A DNA stretch of 64,000 bases from Dermatemys mawii (GCA_007922305.1 ML677366.1:11345132-11409131), one strand, 5' to 3'. Shown: positions 1 to 13,340, counted from the first letter of the stretch. Made by a program: numbers and translations. Notes: generated from the letters alone by a model not told the origin.

Positions 1-1874
1 CATTCCCAGATTTGAATCCCTTGCAAAGCATTTTTCTCGCTGATCCATTTGCCCCATATTGCTCTGTCTTTTATTTCCCTTTCTTTACACTTTCTCTCTG
101 AGTGTGTATGTGTGTGTGTGTGTGTGTTGCCCAAGGCCACACGCTCCTTTTACCCATCTGCATGAGGGGGTGCCTATTCTACCCAGTGCTGCTCTAAAAT
201 GCTGCAATCAAGTGATTATAGCTGGAAGCATCCCCAAGGAGAACCTCCCAGGATTACACTTGAGCCCTGACTGTTTTGCCCCCATGGTGTTTCGTCTCAG
301 TAGTAGCCATGCTGCTAACTGGATAGCCGTTGACGTGATGAAAAAAGACGCCAGAGGGGGAACAAAGATAGACAGATAGATATAGATGAGATGTGAATGA
401 AAATCTTTGAGGAATATCCTGCCCCTTTTGGGTATCTGCCAGTTAAGATCCATGTGTAGAAACACTTCTGGGTATACCACCTTCTATTGCAGCTTAGATA
501 AAGTCACACAATACACACAGAAAGAAAATGTTATAGTTACTAAAACTGAATGATCTTTCTGCTCTGTGTCTCTCCACAGCTGTATCTCTCTCAGCTGTGA
601 ACTGTGTTGAAAGTTGTTGTCCAAATGTTCCCCTGAGGATCTACTATCTACTTGGTACAGGACAATGCTAATCTAGGTTCCTGATAGCACAGCAGAGTTC
701 AGAGGTGACCTTGGAGTGCCTCACATCTCAGACAATCAAAAGAAGCAGCTGCACAAAAATAAGGATGGAATAGGTACTGGTTCACAGGCGCAAAATCCCT
801 CAACTCCAACCCCAGCTCGGGCATTATAATATGCTCTCGCCAAAAGAACGAGAAATGCTAAATCTGGCTTTGGAAGTTCTTGCAAGCTTCTGAAATCTAA
901 GCTCATCTTCATTTCGGAAAGTATAGAACAATTTCTCATTAACTAAGTCTGCTATCAGAACAACTTGTACTTGTGATTTTTAAACTAGTGGAGGACGCAG
1001 CTTTTCCAGTTCTGTCTCATTTGAAAAAGAAGCTGCTACTAGTTATAAGGGAAGAAATGAATGGAAGAAATGACAGCAGATGTCTCATTTCCATATGCTA
1101 CCTTTGGATAACATTTTCTTTCCATGCAGACTTTACATGTGTGGGTGTGCCTTGCTGGATGGCCAATGTGTCTGCTGCTTTAGCTCACTGGATAGAAGCC
1201 AGATGGGTGAACCAATTCAGGAGAAATAAGAACTTCTTTAATTTCCTATCCCAAGAAAACTTGCCCCATTTCTAAATATGTTCAGTTAGCTTCTATTTTA
1301 TTATCCTGCACTGTTGTGAACCCCTTAATCTTTCAGGTCCTAGCTGGAAATGCCAAAATACTACAAAGAAATCATTTTCTTGTGAGGTTTCCAGCCACAC
1401 TTTGCAGAGCCAAAAAGAAGCATGGATAAGCTTCAGAGAAATAGCCAAACTTAAAATTTTTGAAGCTTGTCAATCATTCATTTTCAAGCCAAAAATTGTA
1501 CATTCTGTTCTCAGGGCAGCATCTACCAAATCACCAGAAAACATGGTAGAGCCTGTATTTAAATTAGATCAATAAAAAAGACAGCCCTGATTCTCCACTC
1601 AGTCCAGTTTAAGTCAAGAAGTCAATGGAGTTAAAGGCCAGACATGTTTGGTAAGAACTTGCTGTAAATCAATCCTGGAACTAAAGTCTCTCTCCAAAGA
1701 TGAAGGGACATCACATTTGTCCTTAGATGATGATGTCTTCCCAGAGAAATGGGAGAGGAATGAAGAACAATTGACTAATTTGGTTACCATTGTGTTACTC
1801 CGGTGGGGAGGGGTTTAATCTTTTGTTCTGGTTGGGTTACATTCAAAGGAAATGATGTCTATCCTCCTTCATTA
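1..1874. other. Non-coding, nothing assigned apart from a short (TG)n
   Basis: No exon-like frame or recognisable repeat was identified. A short imperfect TG run lies at about 101-127. Open frames here are about 100 codons or less, with no family resemblance. Confidence 0.5.
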
Positions 1875-2216
1875 GGAAAGCTGTGATTTAGTCACAGAGG
1901 TCATGGAAGTCACGGATTCCAGCCAGCCCCAGCTGGGAGTTGCAGGGTTCCCTGTCACTAATGGTGGCAGGTGGACCTCCCCCAGCTCCTGGCCACTACA
2001 GGGGGAGGTGGGGTGATCTCTGCAGCTCCCACCACCGTAGGCAGCAGAGGGGACCTCCAATGCTCCCCACCACTTCAGGAGGCAGGGGAAATCCCTGGAG
2101 TCTGGCGACCCGAGTGGAGGGGGACCCTGGAGCTCCCAGCTCACCGGCAGCTGCCCAGGCTCCTCATTTTATCATGGATATTTTTAGTAAAAGTCAGGGA
2201 CAAGTCACAGCTTTCC
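1875..2216. mobile_element. Non-autonomous DNA transposon with short terminal inverted repeats
   Basis: The left end ggaaagctgtga is matched in inverted form by tcacagctttcc at the right end. The interior is GC-rich (about 1930-2150) and then AT-rich, containing 'atatttttagtaaaagtcag', a phrase I associate with a widespread sauropsid MITE. No transposase is encoded. The two overlapping proline-rich frames at 1940-2291 are by-products of the GC-rich interior. Confidence 0.5.
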
Positions 2217-3044
2217 CCCCACAAACAGACAAATCAAATAAGTAACAAGGGATTTGTCGGATTGGTTTTGGAGGGAGGGTGTATAACCTAGCACTCAGGG
2301 CAGTAATGCGGGGGAGCTTTAAATTATTCTGAAAGAATGAAGCTCATAAATTATAATGAATGGAATGAAATGCAAATGGCCTGGAAGGAATCAATAGTCA
2401 TGAATGAAATTGGCCCTCAAATCCTAGTTGAAATGAAAATGAGATGTGTGTTCAATATATGCATAATGTACAATACATAACACGAGAGTCCTGGGCTAAT
2501 GAAAAGACTCCTCCAGCATTCAGGGCATGCAACTGGGGAAGAAAGATAATCCCATTATGAAAAAGTCCTAGAAAGGGGAAGCGGAATGAATATGTGAGGG
2601 GGAGGGGAACTTGGGACATGGCCTTTGGAAACAGTGAACATTTGCCCTGCTCCAGATCAAACGGGAAAATTTTGTGGCAATAACTGCTGTGACCTATGAG
2701 TACCTGTGAAGCTGAGAGAGGTGTTTTTTGCACAGCTCTCAATATTAATGGAAAGCTCTTGTTTGTTTCAGAACAAGCATGTGCCCTGGATTGGTTCTAC
2801 TCTATAGTTCAACCTGTTTTGCTTTCATTGATTGGGTGCTCACTTGCTACTTGGTTTAGTTGGTTATTTAGTAGACATTTATTGGACTTCCCTGACATGA
2901 TCGGGAGCTATCACCCTTTGATTCCAGCTACACAGAACCAAATTGTTCCATTGGATACAAACAGGCTTGGAAGGATTCAGTTTTTATTTGTAAAAGTCAA
3001 TAAACTTTGATTTTATTGTACACATACAGACCAGTGGAAAAAAG
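2217..3044. other. Non-coding, nothing assigned
   Basis: Unique-looking sequence. The open frame at 2696-3010 has no family resemblance. Confidence 0.4.
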
Positions 3045-3270
3045 TCCATTGATGATCAAAGGCTATTAGCCAGGCTGGGCAGGGATGATGTCCCTAACCT
3101 CTGTTTGCCAGAGGCTGGGAATGGGTGACAGGGGAAGGATCATTTGATGATTAACTGTTCTGTTCACTCCCTCTGGGGCACCTGGCATTGGCCACGGTCA
3201 GAAGACAGGATAATGGGCTAGATGAGCCTTTAGTCTGACTGAGCACGGCCGTTCTTATGTTCTGTGTTCT
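3045..3270 (+). mobile_element. CR1 LINE 3' end (subfamily ending 'gttcttatgttct')
   Basis: Contains the CR1 3' UTR phrases gctattagccaggctgggca, cctctgtttgccagaggctg, gggctagatgagcctttag and the terminal gttcttatgttct. The same subfamily occurs in reverse at 17875-18036. It is 5'-truncated, as is usual for CR1. Confidence 0.8.
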
Positions 3271-4028
3271 TAATTGATATGCACAGATTGGCAAAGTAAG
3301 GAAAACGCTTCTTGAGAATTTATGGGAATTTGATTTAAGGCTGTTTACTTTGAATATTTTAACATGACATTAACAATTTGTGTGTTAATGGTTATGAAGC
3401 TTTAACTTTTTGAATCTCAAAGTCTACAGTCATTAAATAATTACTGTCTCCCCACTCTTTGTCTGAACCTCTTCCCATAACTTCCCATAACTGTGAACAT
3501 TTTAAATAGATAAACGTTGAACAAAAATGCTTAAAACCCATAATTTTTGCACAAACTGTGACCACTAAAATGGATATAAGGAGGGAAAAATAGGATAGAA
3601 CAAATCTATATTCTCCATCAAAATTGTGTTTAAAAAAATCTAGTTGTGCCAAGCCTAGATGCAAAGATAGGTTGGGAGATTTCTTATTAACTCAGTGGGA
3701 GCCAGCTGTGCCCAGAATGGGTAGGATTTGCCCCAAAGTATAGAACATTCAAGCTTTTTCTTGAAACAGTGAAAGCACGTCCTTGTTAAAAGAATTACCG
3801 GAGCTCCAAATCCCATCCTCATTATGAAGAGCAACAGGATAGACTGCAACAGAAATGCTAACTATAAGGGAGCGATTAAGATGAGGTCCCTTCTGCCTTG
3901 TTATAGAGAATACACAAGTGAAAGTTAATGATGCCATTGTACTTTTCAAAAGGATGAGTGATTAACCTTTGCCATCTTGGCCAGCATTCCCTCTCTCCAT
4001 AGTGTTCATCCATCAAAACAGGCAATAA
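3271..4028. other. Non-coding, nothing assigned
   Basis: AT-rich unique-looking sequence. A small direct duplication, 'cttcccataa' twice, lies near 3473-3492. Confidence 0.4.
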
Positions 4029-4250
4029 GAGGCAGAATGATCTAGTGGACTGAGAGCTGGATAGTCTTCTTGAGTTCTAATCTCAACTCTGCCGTTGACT
4101 TTGCTCTGGTGGCTTTGAGCAAGTCACTTAGACTCTCTTCCTCAGTTTCCTTAATTCCTTCCACACAGAACTGTTGTAAATATTAATTAGTTAACATTTG
4201 CTCAGTGTCTTGAAAGTGTTTGGCGCAAAGTATTATCCTAAACCACCTGA
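4029..4250 (+). repeat. MIR-type CORE-SINE
   Basis: A tRNA-like head (aatgatctagtggactgaga), then the MIR core 'gagcaagtcacttagactct' and 'cctcagtttcc', followed by an AT-rich tail, is the classic amniote MIR layout. It is strongly diverged, as expected for a relic this old. Confidence 0.75.
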
Positions 4251-5064
4251 CAGTTAAATAGACTGAGCCTGGATTTTTCTAAGCAAATATCAACAGTATC
4301 TAATTTGGCCTTTCACATGCTAACACATTATTACTCTGTGTGAAGTCAGTGATATGTTTCTCTGGATATAGAAATTAAAAGGCTACCATTGGCTGCAAAT
4401 TCTCTTTCTTGCAATATCAGGCAACAGGAACTCTAAGACTAATGCATTGACAATATTGAGCAGGGAATCTAACCCGAGATATAGCTGCTGAGATCTTTAT
4501 CTTGGGCACATCACTGAAAGTAGACAGGGTATTCTGTACACGTGTCTGCCTTAGAGTTGGTTCAATCTGCACATTCAAAGAAAAAGGTGGGAAAAGGGGT
4601 AAATGATTTCTCAAGTTACCTGAAGGATATTTACAACTCGAGGAAAGAGCCAAAGTGAAAACACTGTTGTACTTCAACTGTCTTTCCCCTCTTTGTTCCT
4701 ATAAACCCAGAGGACGACAATAGATACCTCACTGGTGGTTTGGTTCTCTCATCTCTAGGCTGGGTTTCCCTTCCCTGTGGGAAGGGAAATCCTCCATGCT
4801 ATTTAGGTATTGACGGAAATGAGTTTGGCCTCTGCCTTGTCTCTAGTGAGCATTTGTCCCACTAAATAATCATGAGGAGCCCAGGGTGGAACACGAGAGA
4901 AGACTGCAGATAAGAAGTGGAAGTGTTCTGGAAAAGCTAGGTAAGACTGAGGACTGGCCCAGCAGATGGCACTGCAAATCAGGACTGATGGACTTTGGAA
5001 GAGCTGTGTGGGGACTGAGTGTGAGAGTGGTAATTTTAAGACGTGTCCATTTTAAGACGTGGAT
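4251..5064. other. Non-coding, nothing assigned
   Basis: No exon or repeat recognised. A small direct repeat 'ttttaagacgtg' occurs twice near 5033-5060. Confidence 0.4.
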
Positions 5065-5190
5065 AGTGATTTTGGGTGCCTACGTTTTTGACTTGTCCAA
5101 ACGGAGACACCTGTGGCCTAATTTTCACGATGTGTTCAGTACCCACCAGCTGAAAACTCAGCCACTCGTAACCAGAAGTCGGGGCCATTT
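5065..5190 (+). repeat. Old sauropsid dispersed repeat ('gcctgattttcagaggtgctgagcac' family)
   Basis: Resembles a dispersed repeat whose typical text is 'ggcctgattttca..gtgctgagcacc'. Here it reads 'gtggcctaattttcacgatg' and 'gttcagtacccaccagctga'. Related pieces lie at 28558-28670 and 49281-49425. The family name is unknown to me. Confidence 0.45.
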
Positions 5191-5639
5191 CTTTTTCTCT
5201 GAAAATACATGATGGTGGGGTGAAAGAGTTCACTGGCATGAGGTTAAGATACTCATGGATAATGAAGCTATGAGAGAGTTATGCAATTTATCGCACACAG
5301 GTTTCAAAAAACACCTGCAGACCACATCACGCTATCACTCTGTATGTGTGCATACGCTGCAGAAGAACTCTTTTAGAGGGTCACCAAACTTTTTATCAGG
5401 ACTATTTTCCAGATCCTTTCCCAGTAAACAAGGTACCGTTATTACGGGGGCTCAGATTTAGAAAAGCGAGCATGTGATCTTGTGCGGAAAATGCCTGCTG
5501 TATACCCGTGAATCAGATTTGAACACAGGCACCCTTTCCACTTTGGTCTCATGAGTCCAAAATGCACAGTCCTCTGAAGGAGAGAAAAATAGAACTGATA
5601 CATTTTACAGACCTCTTCAATTACATGCTCATCTCCAGG

Positions 5640-6165
5640 AGACTAGAAAGGAGCCTGGATCCGGAACAGCTGCTGTCAATGAACATTAGTCATAGGATTG
5701 CAGTTTGGGTTTAACTTTTCCATCTGATAAAAGCTGAGGAGGAGTCAGGGGAGGTGCTGGCGAAGGGCATCATGTACTCATAGCAAATGGCAAGAAGTTC
5801 ATAGCAGCTGCATTTTATGTAGCCTGGAAGAAAGTGAGATATGTGGGAGGGAGGCCAGAGAAGAGGTGGTCTCAGCACTAATGACATGGGATGACAAGGT
5901 CTGGATGGGAGTTGTAGCTGTAGGGACAGAGAAAATGTTGGATCATGGAAGGTCTTGAAGGAGGAAGTAGCAGGATTTAGACACAGCTTGCGTGAGCAGA
6001 GCAAGAGAGAGGGAGGAGTCAAAGGTGAGCTCTATATCATGGGCCTGAGTGACGGGGAAGATAGCAGTACTCTCAACAGAGAATGGAGGATGTCGATTTT
6101 TATCTCTGAAAAGGCAGAAATGTCCAAAAGTTGTAGCCACTCTCTGGTGGCTGTTGAGTGATCAA
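5640..6165 (+). mobile_element. L2/L3-type LINE 3' UTR relic
   Basis: Phrases such as 'ggaggccagagaagaggtgg', 'aaggtcttgaaggagg', 'gggaggagtcaaaggtgagc' and 'gggcctgagtgacggggaag' match the L2-group LINE 3' region as I recall it. No coding potential remains. The flanking 5191-5639 and 6166-6922 hold nothing I can assign. Confidence 0.5.
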
Positions 6166-6922
6166 TGTGAAATGATTTAGTGATTCTTAGGCCATTTCTC
6201 AGTGAAGAGTCTGCACTACAGAAACCACGACAGCTCCCATGAGTGAGGGCACTTCAGTAAGTCTCAGCAGATATACCACAGACTGAAGGGACACAGAAAC
6301 TGAACAACCCTTTCACCGTACCTGGGAGCACCAAACCAGGGCCCAAGCATAGGCAGTTTTGGGGCGGGGCCTGCTGTTGTCCACCAGTGGAATAATCAGA
6401 TAACTTTGTTCTCCATGGCGATCAAGCCATCTCCTTCCATAAACACTAAATAATATCTTCATTGGTATAAATGCAGATGTTCAATCCCTCTGAGTTGCCT
6501 TCTCACTCTCTGGAGTCCTTTCTGTCTCTCTTATAATGAGTGTGTCCAGTTTTATTGCAGGGTGCAGAAGAAGTCACACGTGTCTCTTGCTAAACCTGTC
6601 AGCACTGCATTATCACTCATACAGAGAAAAAATCGGCAGAAAATAATTTGTCTTAAAGTAATTACAACTGTAGGATCAAAACCTCTCAATTCTCTTTAAA
6701 CACCATTGAATTATTAGATACAAAATGGCAGAGCTTTAACAAGTAGGCTGTAAAATAAATATTAATCCTGTTGCTGTTAAACTTCAGATGGACATGGTCT
6801 TGGTAATCAATCATTATTTATTTAAGATGCAATTATCACTCCAGTAAATCTAAAGATCTGACCTGGTCTTCGGCCAGAAAAAGATCACTCATAAAAATAC
6901 ATAAACAGAGTTAGCCAGAGTT

Positions 6923-7002
6923 AAAAGAACACGGATTTGGGGCCTGTGAGATGCTAAGCCCCATTAACTTCAACGGGATCAGCATGCCTCACATCATGGG
7001 CT
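6923..7002 (+). repeat. Left arm of an 80-bp inverted repeat
   Basis: This arm is the reverse complement of 7465-7544 with a single mismatch (79 of 80). A 462-bp spacer separates the arms. No target-site duplication is visible outside them. It could be the terminal repeats of a small MITE or a local templated inverted duplication. Confidence 0.9.
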
Positions 7003-7464
7003 GAAAACCTGAAAAGGGGTTGGTTTGAGTTTTGGGCAACTAGGCTCATTTTGCAGAGCAGCTCTAAACATACTTATGTGGCTTCTAAAAACTTCCCTCT
7101 GGGTAGGCCCCTTCAGTGGCAGAGTCTCCCATATCACTGCTTCACCTGGCCACCCACATCTTGTGGGATGTGGCCAGTAAAAAGAGAGCATGGCTGAGGC
7201 ATCCCTGTATCCAGCTTCTAGTGGTCACTGGCATTCAGCATAAATTAGGGCAGTTTTCTGTTTTCAAACCACATGTTCCTGCCCTTCCAGATTTATACCA
7301 AGTGCCCCTTGGCTGGACCAGGGAACTGGAGCTTTGGTTTCTCAGTTAATCTGGTTTCTTTTGCACATGCTGCGTGCTCTGTAGAGATGTGTTGTGCTGC
7401 TTCCTCCTGCTACTGCTGCATTTGGCTATTCCTGGTTTGAGATTACACGATGAAGGAGAATATG

Positions 7465-7544
7465 AGCCCATGATGTGAGGCATGCTGATCCCGTTGAAGT
7501 TAATGGGGCTTAGCATCTCACAGGCCCCACATCCGTGTTCTTTT
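7465..7544 (-). repeat. Right arm of the 80-bp inverted repeat
   Basis: Partner of 6923-7002. The identity stops sharply at both ends of both arms. The spacer 7003-7464 contains no recognisable gene. Confidence 0.9.
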
Positions 7545-8157
7545 TCATTGCCTTCTCTTGACAGACTTCTTCCCCCACTCCCAACTTTCCTTCCCTGAAT
7601 CCTGGTGCCCTTCCTTTTGTGTGTACATGCATGTGAGTGTGTACATGCGTGTGTGCATTTGAGGCCCAGCCTACCTTCCCTTCCCTTCCATCAGTAAATT
7701 GTCAGTGTACAGAGAAACCTCCTTCAATCTTTTCTAGGGTTATCGCTGCACGGTGTTCTTAGCAGCATAACACATTTCAAGCTACTATCTCTGCTTAGCA
7801 GCAGGGAGTATCCCTTTTCCTCAGGAGACCAGATGCTCACACAGTCAGATCAGGTTTGCTTTGCAATAATTTAACAGTTTATGTTTAAGGGCCACATTTA
7901 AAACCTCCACATTTCTGCAGGGCAGAAGGAAAAAAATTCCCTCAGGTGAGTACCTATCCTGTAGTTCAGCAAAGACTCAATCCAGCCCCTATACCAGATA
8001 GCGATCTATCCTCTTCCCATGAATCCAGATCAGGCTGAAGAGTAGTAACAGGCATAGCAGGATGATTTTTCAATTGGGTCGCAGTTCTGTTTTTTTTTTT
8101 AATTGATTCACGTTGAATCGAATTTGAATTTCTCTTAATTTTCAGTGAATGGGAAGA

Positions 8158-8245
8158 GTCCACTGGAGTCTGTTCCAGAGCAGGGATTCAAACCTGCTTC
8201 TTCACATCCCAGGGGAGTGCGCTCACCACTTGAGGGCATTGGGGG
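8158..8245 (-). repeat. tRNA-derived SINE fragment
   Basis: Read on the minus strand it has a box-B-like 'caggtttgaatccctgctct' preceded by 'gtgagcgcactcccctggga', the typical tRNA-related head of vertebrate SINEs. It is similar in layout to the plus-strand copy at 51511-51600. Confidence 0.55.
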
Positions 8246-9924
8246 CATCATCAGCAGCACCTCCACTTGTTGCTTCTCATCCAGCTGCTTGGTGACTGGC
8301 CGGAACTACTTGTGTCAGATTCGCAAATAGTTTCAAGTTGACTGAAAGTGCATTTTTTCCCTTTAGATAAACGAGTAGTGTGAAAATTTCCCCTGGCTCT
8401 ATAACAAGTCACTTCCTTCCTCCAGACCTTTTCACCCTCCCCGCTGGATGAAGTCTTGTCACTCGGCTCCTTAAGGTCAGAATCTCTCACCAGCCTGGGA
8501 GGGACTCTCCTAGTCCTTCCTACTCACCTGGATCAGAGGGCCTCCTTACAACATGGCCTCTCATCTGACAGCCTGTCCCAGCTCAGCTGGCCTCCATCCC
8601 TCTGCAGTCTTCTATGTACTGTGTTGCTGACTGCTGCTCTGGTTTGAGTCATTGCTGTACTCAAGTCTCCCTGTACAGCCCCGTTGCCAAATATCCAGCC
8701 TTACTCCAAGCCATGCAAGTAGGGGACCAGTGGGGCGAATGGGCAGGGTTGTGCTATGTTAGGGAAGTGAGAGTGGCATCAGGTTGAAGATGAGGAAGGA
8801 GGTGCACCTCATGGGCCAGTGTTAAAACGCCAGCAACAGGGATATCTCGGGAGAAAAACAAGGGTGGGACTTTTAGGTCTGTGGAAACACAATTGATACA
8901 CAGAGCCCTTTGCAGGGACCGAGTGAAAAATGGCATACACATGGACACACACACACACAGGGCAACTACACCCCCTAAATGAAGGGAATTGGTAGGTAGG
9001 GAAAATGTTCATCTGCTAATCAGTGGCAGCCTTCTGCTTTTGCGGCTAGGGCCAGCAATGCAAATGCCCAAGCTGCCAACCCCAGACCCGCTAATAGTAC
9101 TGTCACTAGACTGCAGCGGAGGGTGGGCTCTGTAACAGATTGAAGCGGGGAGATTTGGAAGGGGGGCCCCTGTATCTTCTTTTACATGGGGCCCTTCAAA
9201 GGTATTTCTTGCTTCGGAACCATTGAGGGTCTTGCGAAAAAATTAAATGATTCCCTTTCCTCATTTGTAACAATCCAGTCAGATACCTGCCTGCTGGCAC
9301 TTGAGCCCTGATCAGTGAGATGGCTCAGGCTGTCCATCACCCGCCTGCTCCTTCTAGCCCTGCGCAGTAATGTACATGCTACAACTTCCAGCCAGATCAA
9401 ATGAGCCAGAAGGAGGCTTCCTTTAGGCCCCAATAGCAACGTGACTCCCTATAGACAGCAAAAGAACAGGCCTGAGTCACAGGATGGGCCCCGTCCAGCC
9501 TGCATGTGTGGGCTTTCAAACAAACAACGGCCTCACCTTCACTGCCTGTGAAAATACTGCCGCTCCGCCCCCCATCCCCCATTGTTCACTAACCTAATGT
9601 TTATTGACAGAATCCAGGCTCCTCTGTACTCCCCTGGAGGTGAGCATGCAGGCAGCGAGATGTTCCAAAGCAGGAGGCATCACCTGTTCTGCATTTAACC
9701 CAGGCCTGGGGTTTCTGATGAGCCTTTAATTCTGTTATTCAATTAGTAATCAAGAAAGATGGCAATCTTCTTCCAACCAGGCAAAAGAAGGGATGGCCCC
9801 TCACATTGCAATTCTCGTTAGAGGCTTCCCTCTGGCTTGTCAGCTCCTTTTACGCTGTTCAAGGAAGGGGATAATCAAAAATTCAGCCTCAAGGGGAGAA
9901 GGGTGCTATTTCTTTTAAAACTTT
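8246..9924. other. Non-coding, nothing assigned
   Basis: No exon or recognisable repeat. A short CA run lies near 8945-8960. Confidence 0.4.
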
Positions 9925-9927
9925 AAG

Positions 9928-10010
9928 TAAAGGGGCCTGATTCTCCTCTCACACCGGTATAATTCTATTGATTTAAATGGTGTTACTCCTGATTTACACC
10001 AGTGCAAGAT
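9928..10010. repeat. Palindromic sauropsid repeat ('ttacaccagtgtaa' family)
   Basis: 'ctgattctcctctcacaccg' through 'cctgatttacaccagtgcaa' is a partly self-complementary unit. It resembles a dispersed repeat that recurs at 59372-59443 and more weakly near 21416-21480. Confidence 0.5.
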
Positions 10011-12421
10011 CAGAGATGTCAAAGAGAGCAGTGTAATATCCAGTGTAGGGTGAGGGCACGAGGCATCCCTAGCCACTGGTGAAAGGAATGTTAACCAGTG
10101 ATCAGCGGAGGGAATATGCCATTAAGATCCAGTGTCATCTCCCCTCCTCCTATCTTCCTGATGGGGACTTTGGAAATATCAAGGCAGAGTCTAGCCCCCA
10201 GATAATCCATCCCAAGTTTTACACTAAGCCCAGTCCTGCTGGGACTGGACTTTGGGAATTCGGCCAGTGCTGCATGGATACTCACGCTGGGCTGATGAGA
10301 ACACTCTGAGCTAGCAGAATTGATTGGCAACATTTGGTGAAAACATTTGTTGTTGACTGCTCACACAGTAATGCCAACGCCGGCTTGTATTATTGTCCCT
10401 TTCGTGAGCCCTAAAAAGCAGTAAACAAACTCTCAGAATCTAATGGCATTTAGTAGTGTTTAGGGCTTCTTTCTGTGCCAGATAAAATCACTCAAACATT
10501 CACTACATGTTGGTTTACAGCATCTTACGTCAGGGCTTTGTGTGAAATAATTCCCTTGTGTATTCCCCTCGCTGTTGAACCAATCATTGGAATTTGGTCA
10601 CCGAACTCCCCAAGGCTGCTTTGAAAATACCAGTTCCTATTTTTAATAATCCTCATGAAGCCTGTTGAAAAGCTTTTAAAACAAGTAAAAATGGACTTGC
10701 CACCACCTGGACTCTCTTTAATGCACAGGATGTGCAGCACATTGAAAAACCCCACATTGAAAGCGCTTGAGAATTACTTTGGGAGCTAAACAACACTGCT
10801 GTTAATGGTCATGTTCCTTTACTACCCGCCACTAAAAAGGCTGGTCGGGATTTATTTGCTTTCTCCTGAGCTGGCAAGGAAATGACAGACAAACTATGAC
10901 ACTGTGTGTATGTCTGTGTGCTTGGTCTATCCCACCACATTAATTTGATATCTACACAGCTATTGATGGATTCTTTCCTAGATGCTTTTCTGTATCCCGT
11001 TGCATCTGATGGGAGAGTGTTTATTTCATTATGGAGTAGACCATTCGAAAAGTGTAATAAAAAATGATAACTTTCCTATAAAGTTTTTTTAACCCTCCTA
11101 TAGAATTCTATAACCCAGATATATTTTTTTTATTAAATCCAAGAAAGTAATCCAGAAGTAATTAGGTCAAACTATGGGCAAATATGTTGAAAAGAGGAAA
11201 TAAGACATTGCTGTAAAAATTTCAAGCTGCTCATATTTTTTTCCATTTTTTTTAATGTTTAGATTTATTTAAATGATGGCTTTGCTAGAGAGGGCTTGGA
11301 TTACTAAACCCTTCAGAATAGGCCACTGGTTCAAACCCAGCCTTATGGACTACCACTGTAAGCTCCCAGAAGAGGCTGTTTTTATGTTGGTATCATAAAC
11401 AGTGCTGAGCAAATGGTTAGCCTTTCACAAATGAGGATCCAGCAAACAGGTTTGCACTGTGTGAAGGATGTTCAGTGACCCATGTGAAGTGAATCTGTGG
11501 TTCTCAATCTAGTTTCTAGTAGACAAGCAGCCATGTAAAATACCATCACCAGAACAATCAGTTCTGCAGAGACAGGCACCATTAATCAAACTTCTTGAAA
11601 TTTACAAAAATATTCTGAGCTTTGGGTGAAGATTCAGCATCTATATGTGCAGGGAGGAGAGGTTGTAACTTCATCTAAACTAGTTCCTCTATCTCTAGAA
11701 AAACTCTCCTCTGTTCTGACTGTGAGTGAGTGTATGGTTAGAAAAACAAGGGGTGTGCTGCCATCATGATCCGATCGATTATTTGCCATCAAACACAGTC
11801 TGATGAAGCTATATTTGTAGCTTTTGTGGCATTCAAACCCTCTCTTTGTTGTTTACCAGGTCCTCTTATTTCACACATTACATGGCATCGTCCCTAAATG
11901 TAATTTTGTACTGACTGAGGTGGAGCGATAGTTGGTGCTGGATTTATATTTTCAGTTTAATAAAACGAGTGAGAATGAATTTGCTAAATCAATGCAAAGA
12001 AATATGGGAGTGGAATTTCAAGAAGCTCTGGGTTCATGAGGCTGCTTATGTTGGGTGAGAATATTAACTTTGATTTGTTTTAATATGAAGAGTTTCTAGT
12101 GGTCTTTACATGGTGATCACTGACAGCGTCTTACAATGTTTCCTCTTCATTACACAGAGCCAACCATCACCCTGTGTAACTGGATATGCTATATCAGTAG
12201 CCCACATCATTCCATCACTGGCCATCTTGCATCACCTCTGGGCGTTCTCTTTTTCCAAGACCTTTAACTTTCCTTCGCCAATGGTGATCTGAGTTCTTCC
12301 ATAAACTTTGGGTTTACTGAAGCGGAGTTCTGTGGGCACTAATTCTAGTGCACAGCATGAAATAGAACCATTGATTTTAGAATTTTTGGGTACAATCAGA
12401 AGATTCACAATTGTTATGGCT
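10011..12421. other. Non-coding, nothing assigned
   Basis: Mostly AT-rich, with several T and A runs between 11040 and 11270. No exon-like segment or recognisable repeat. Confidence 0.4.
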
Positions 12422-12530
12422 AGAGCTCTGGCTGGGATGATTTAGTTGGGGATTGGTCTTGCTTTGAGCAGGGGGTTGGACTAGATACCTCCTGAGGTCC
12501 CTTCCAACCCTGATATTCTGTGATTCTGTA
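12422..12530 (+). mobile_element. CR1 3' end or Cry-type SINE tail
   Basis: Contains 'gctgggatgatttagttggg', 'gagcagggggttggactaga', 'cctgaggtcccttccaaccc' and the terminal octamer repeat 'attctgtgattctgt'. The same tail is shared by turtle CR1 and the tRNA-derived Cry SINE. No tRNA head is seen upstream, so a truncated CR1 is the simpler reading. Confidence 0.85.
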
Positions 12531-13340
12531 GAAAACAGTTTGTTAGTCATCCTCCTGGCTTGGCTTTGCAAGATTTTAAGACCTTCTGAAGATGCTTATG
12601 GAGTGAGGACTGGCTGATGGAAGGGGTCCCAATCACTCATGTTGAAATGGATGGTGTTTACTGTCAGAAGTTAGGGGTCTACACCAGAAGCCTGGAGAAC
12701 TGTATAACCCTGAATCTCAAGATAGCTCAGATCTAGATTTTAATTTAACCACCTTGGCCTCTTTATAATAAGCTTAAATGGAACAGCAAAGTTCCACTGA
12801 ATATTGGATTCAGATCTGAACTCCATGGCTTAAGACTACCTCTAATATTTACTTAATATAATCAATTAATTGTTTTATTAGTTAATATCAATTAGACTGT
12901 GAGATAAACAGGTATTTGAGTAAGGCCTGATCTGTAAATGTAATTTTATTTAGGTTCTGTGTAGATATCAGTTTGTCTCTAGCTTAAGTAAGATTTATAT
13001 TAATAGAGTCTGACGGTACTTTGCTAAGAAAGAACCTGGCCAGCCTAAGCACAATTGTAGTTTTCCAATTCTTTATCACAAAAAAAGCCCATAATATTTT
13101 AAGAAATGCTGAGAAAGAATGATATGAATGAGTGGGAAGTATGATTGATCTAACAAATCACAAAAGTTATTAGGTCATTGATCACTCCTAGAATGTGTGG
13201 GGAATATGACCACCTGTATCCCAAGTGTTGTATTTCAAAAATTCAGTATAGTATTGAAATCCAAGGTGAATCCAATCCAATTGAAATCCAGTTGAAAACA
13301 CCAAACTCAAGATCTTTAAGCGCTGCAGGTGACTAAACTG
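12531..13340. other. Non-coding, nothing assigned
   Basis: AT-rich unique-looking sequence without exon-like segments. Confidence 0.4.

Noticed and set aside
1940..2291. Two overlapping frames of about 100 codons
   Set aside because: They are in the GC-rich interior of a MITE with terminal inverted repeats and are not conserved protein text.
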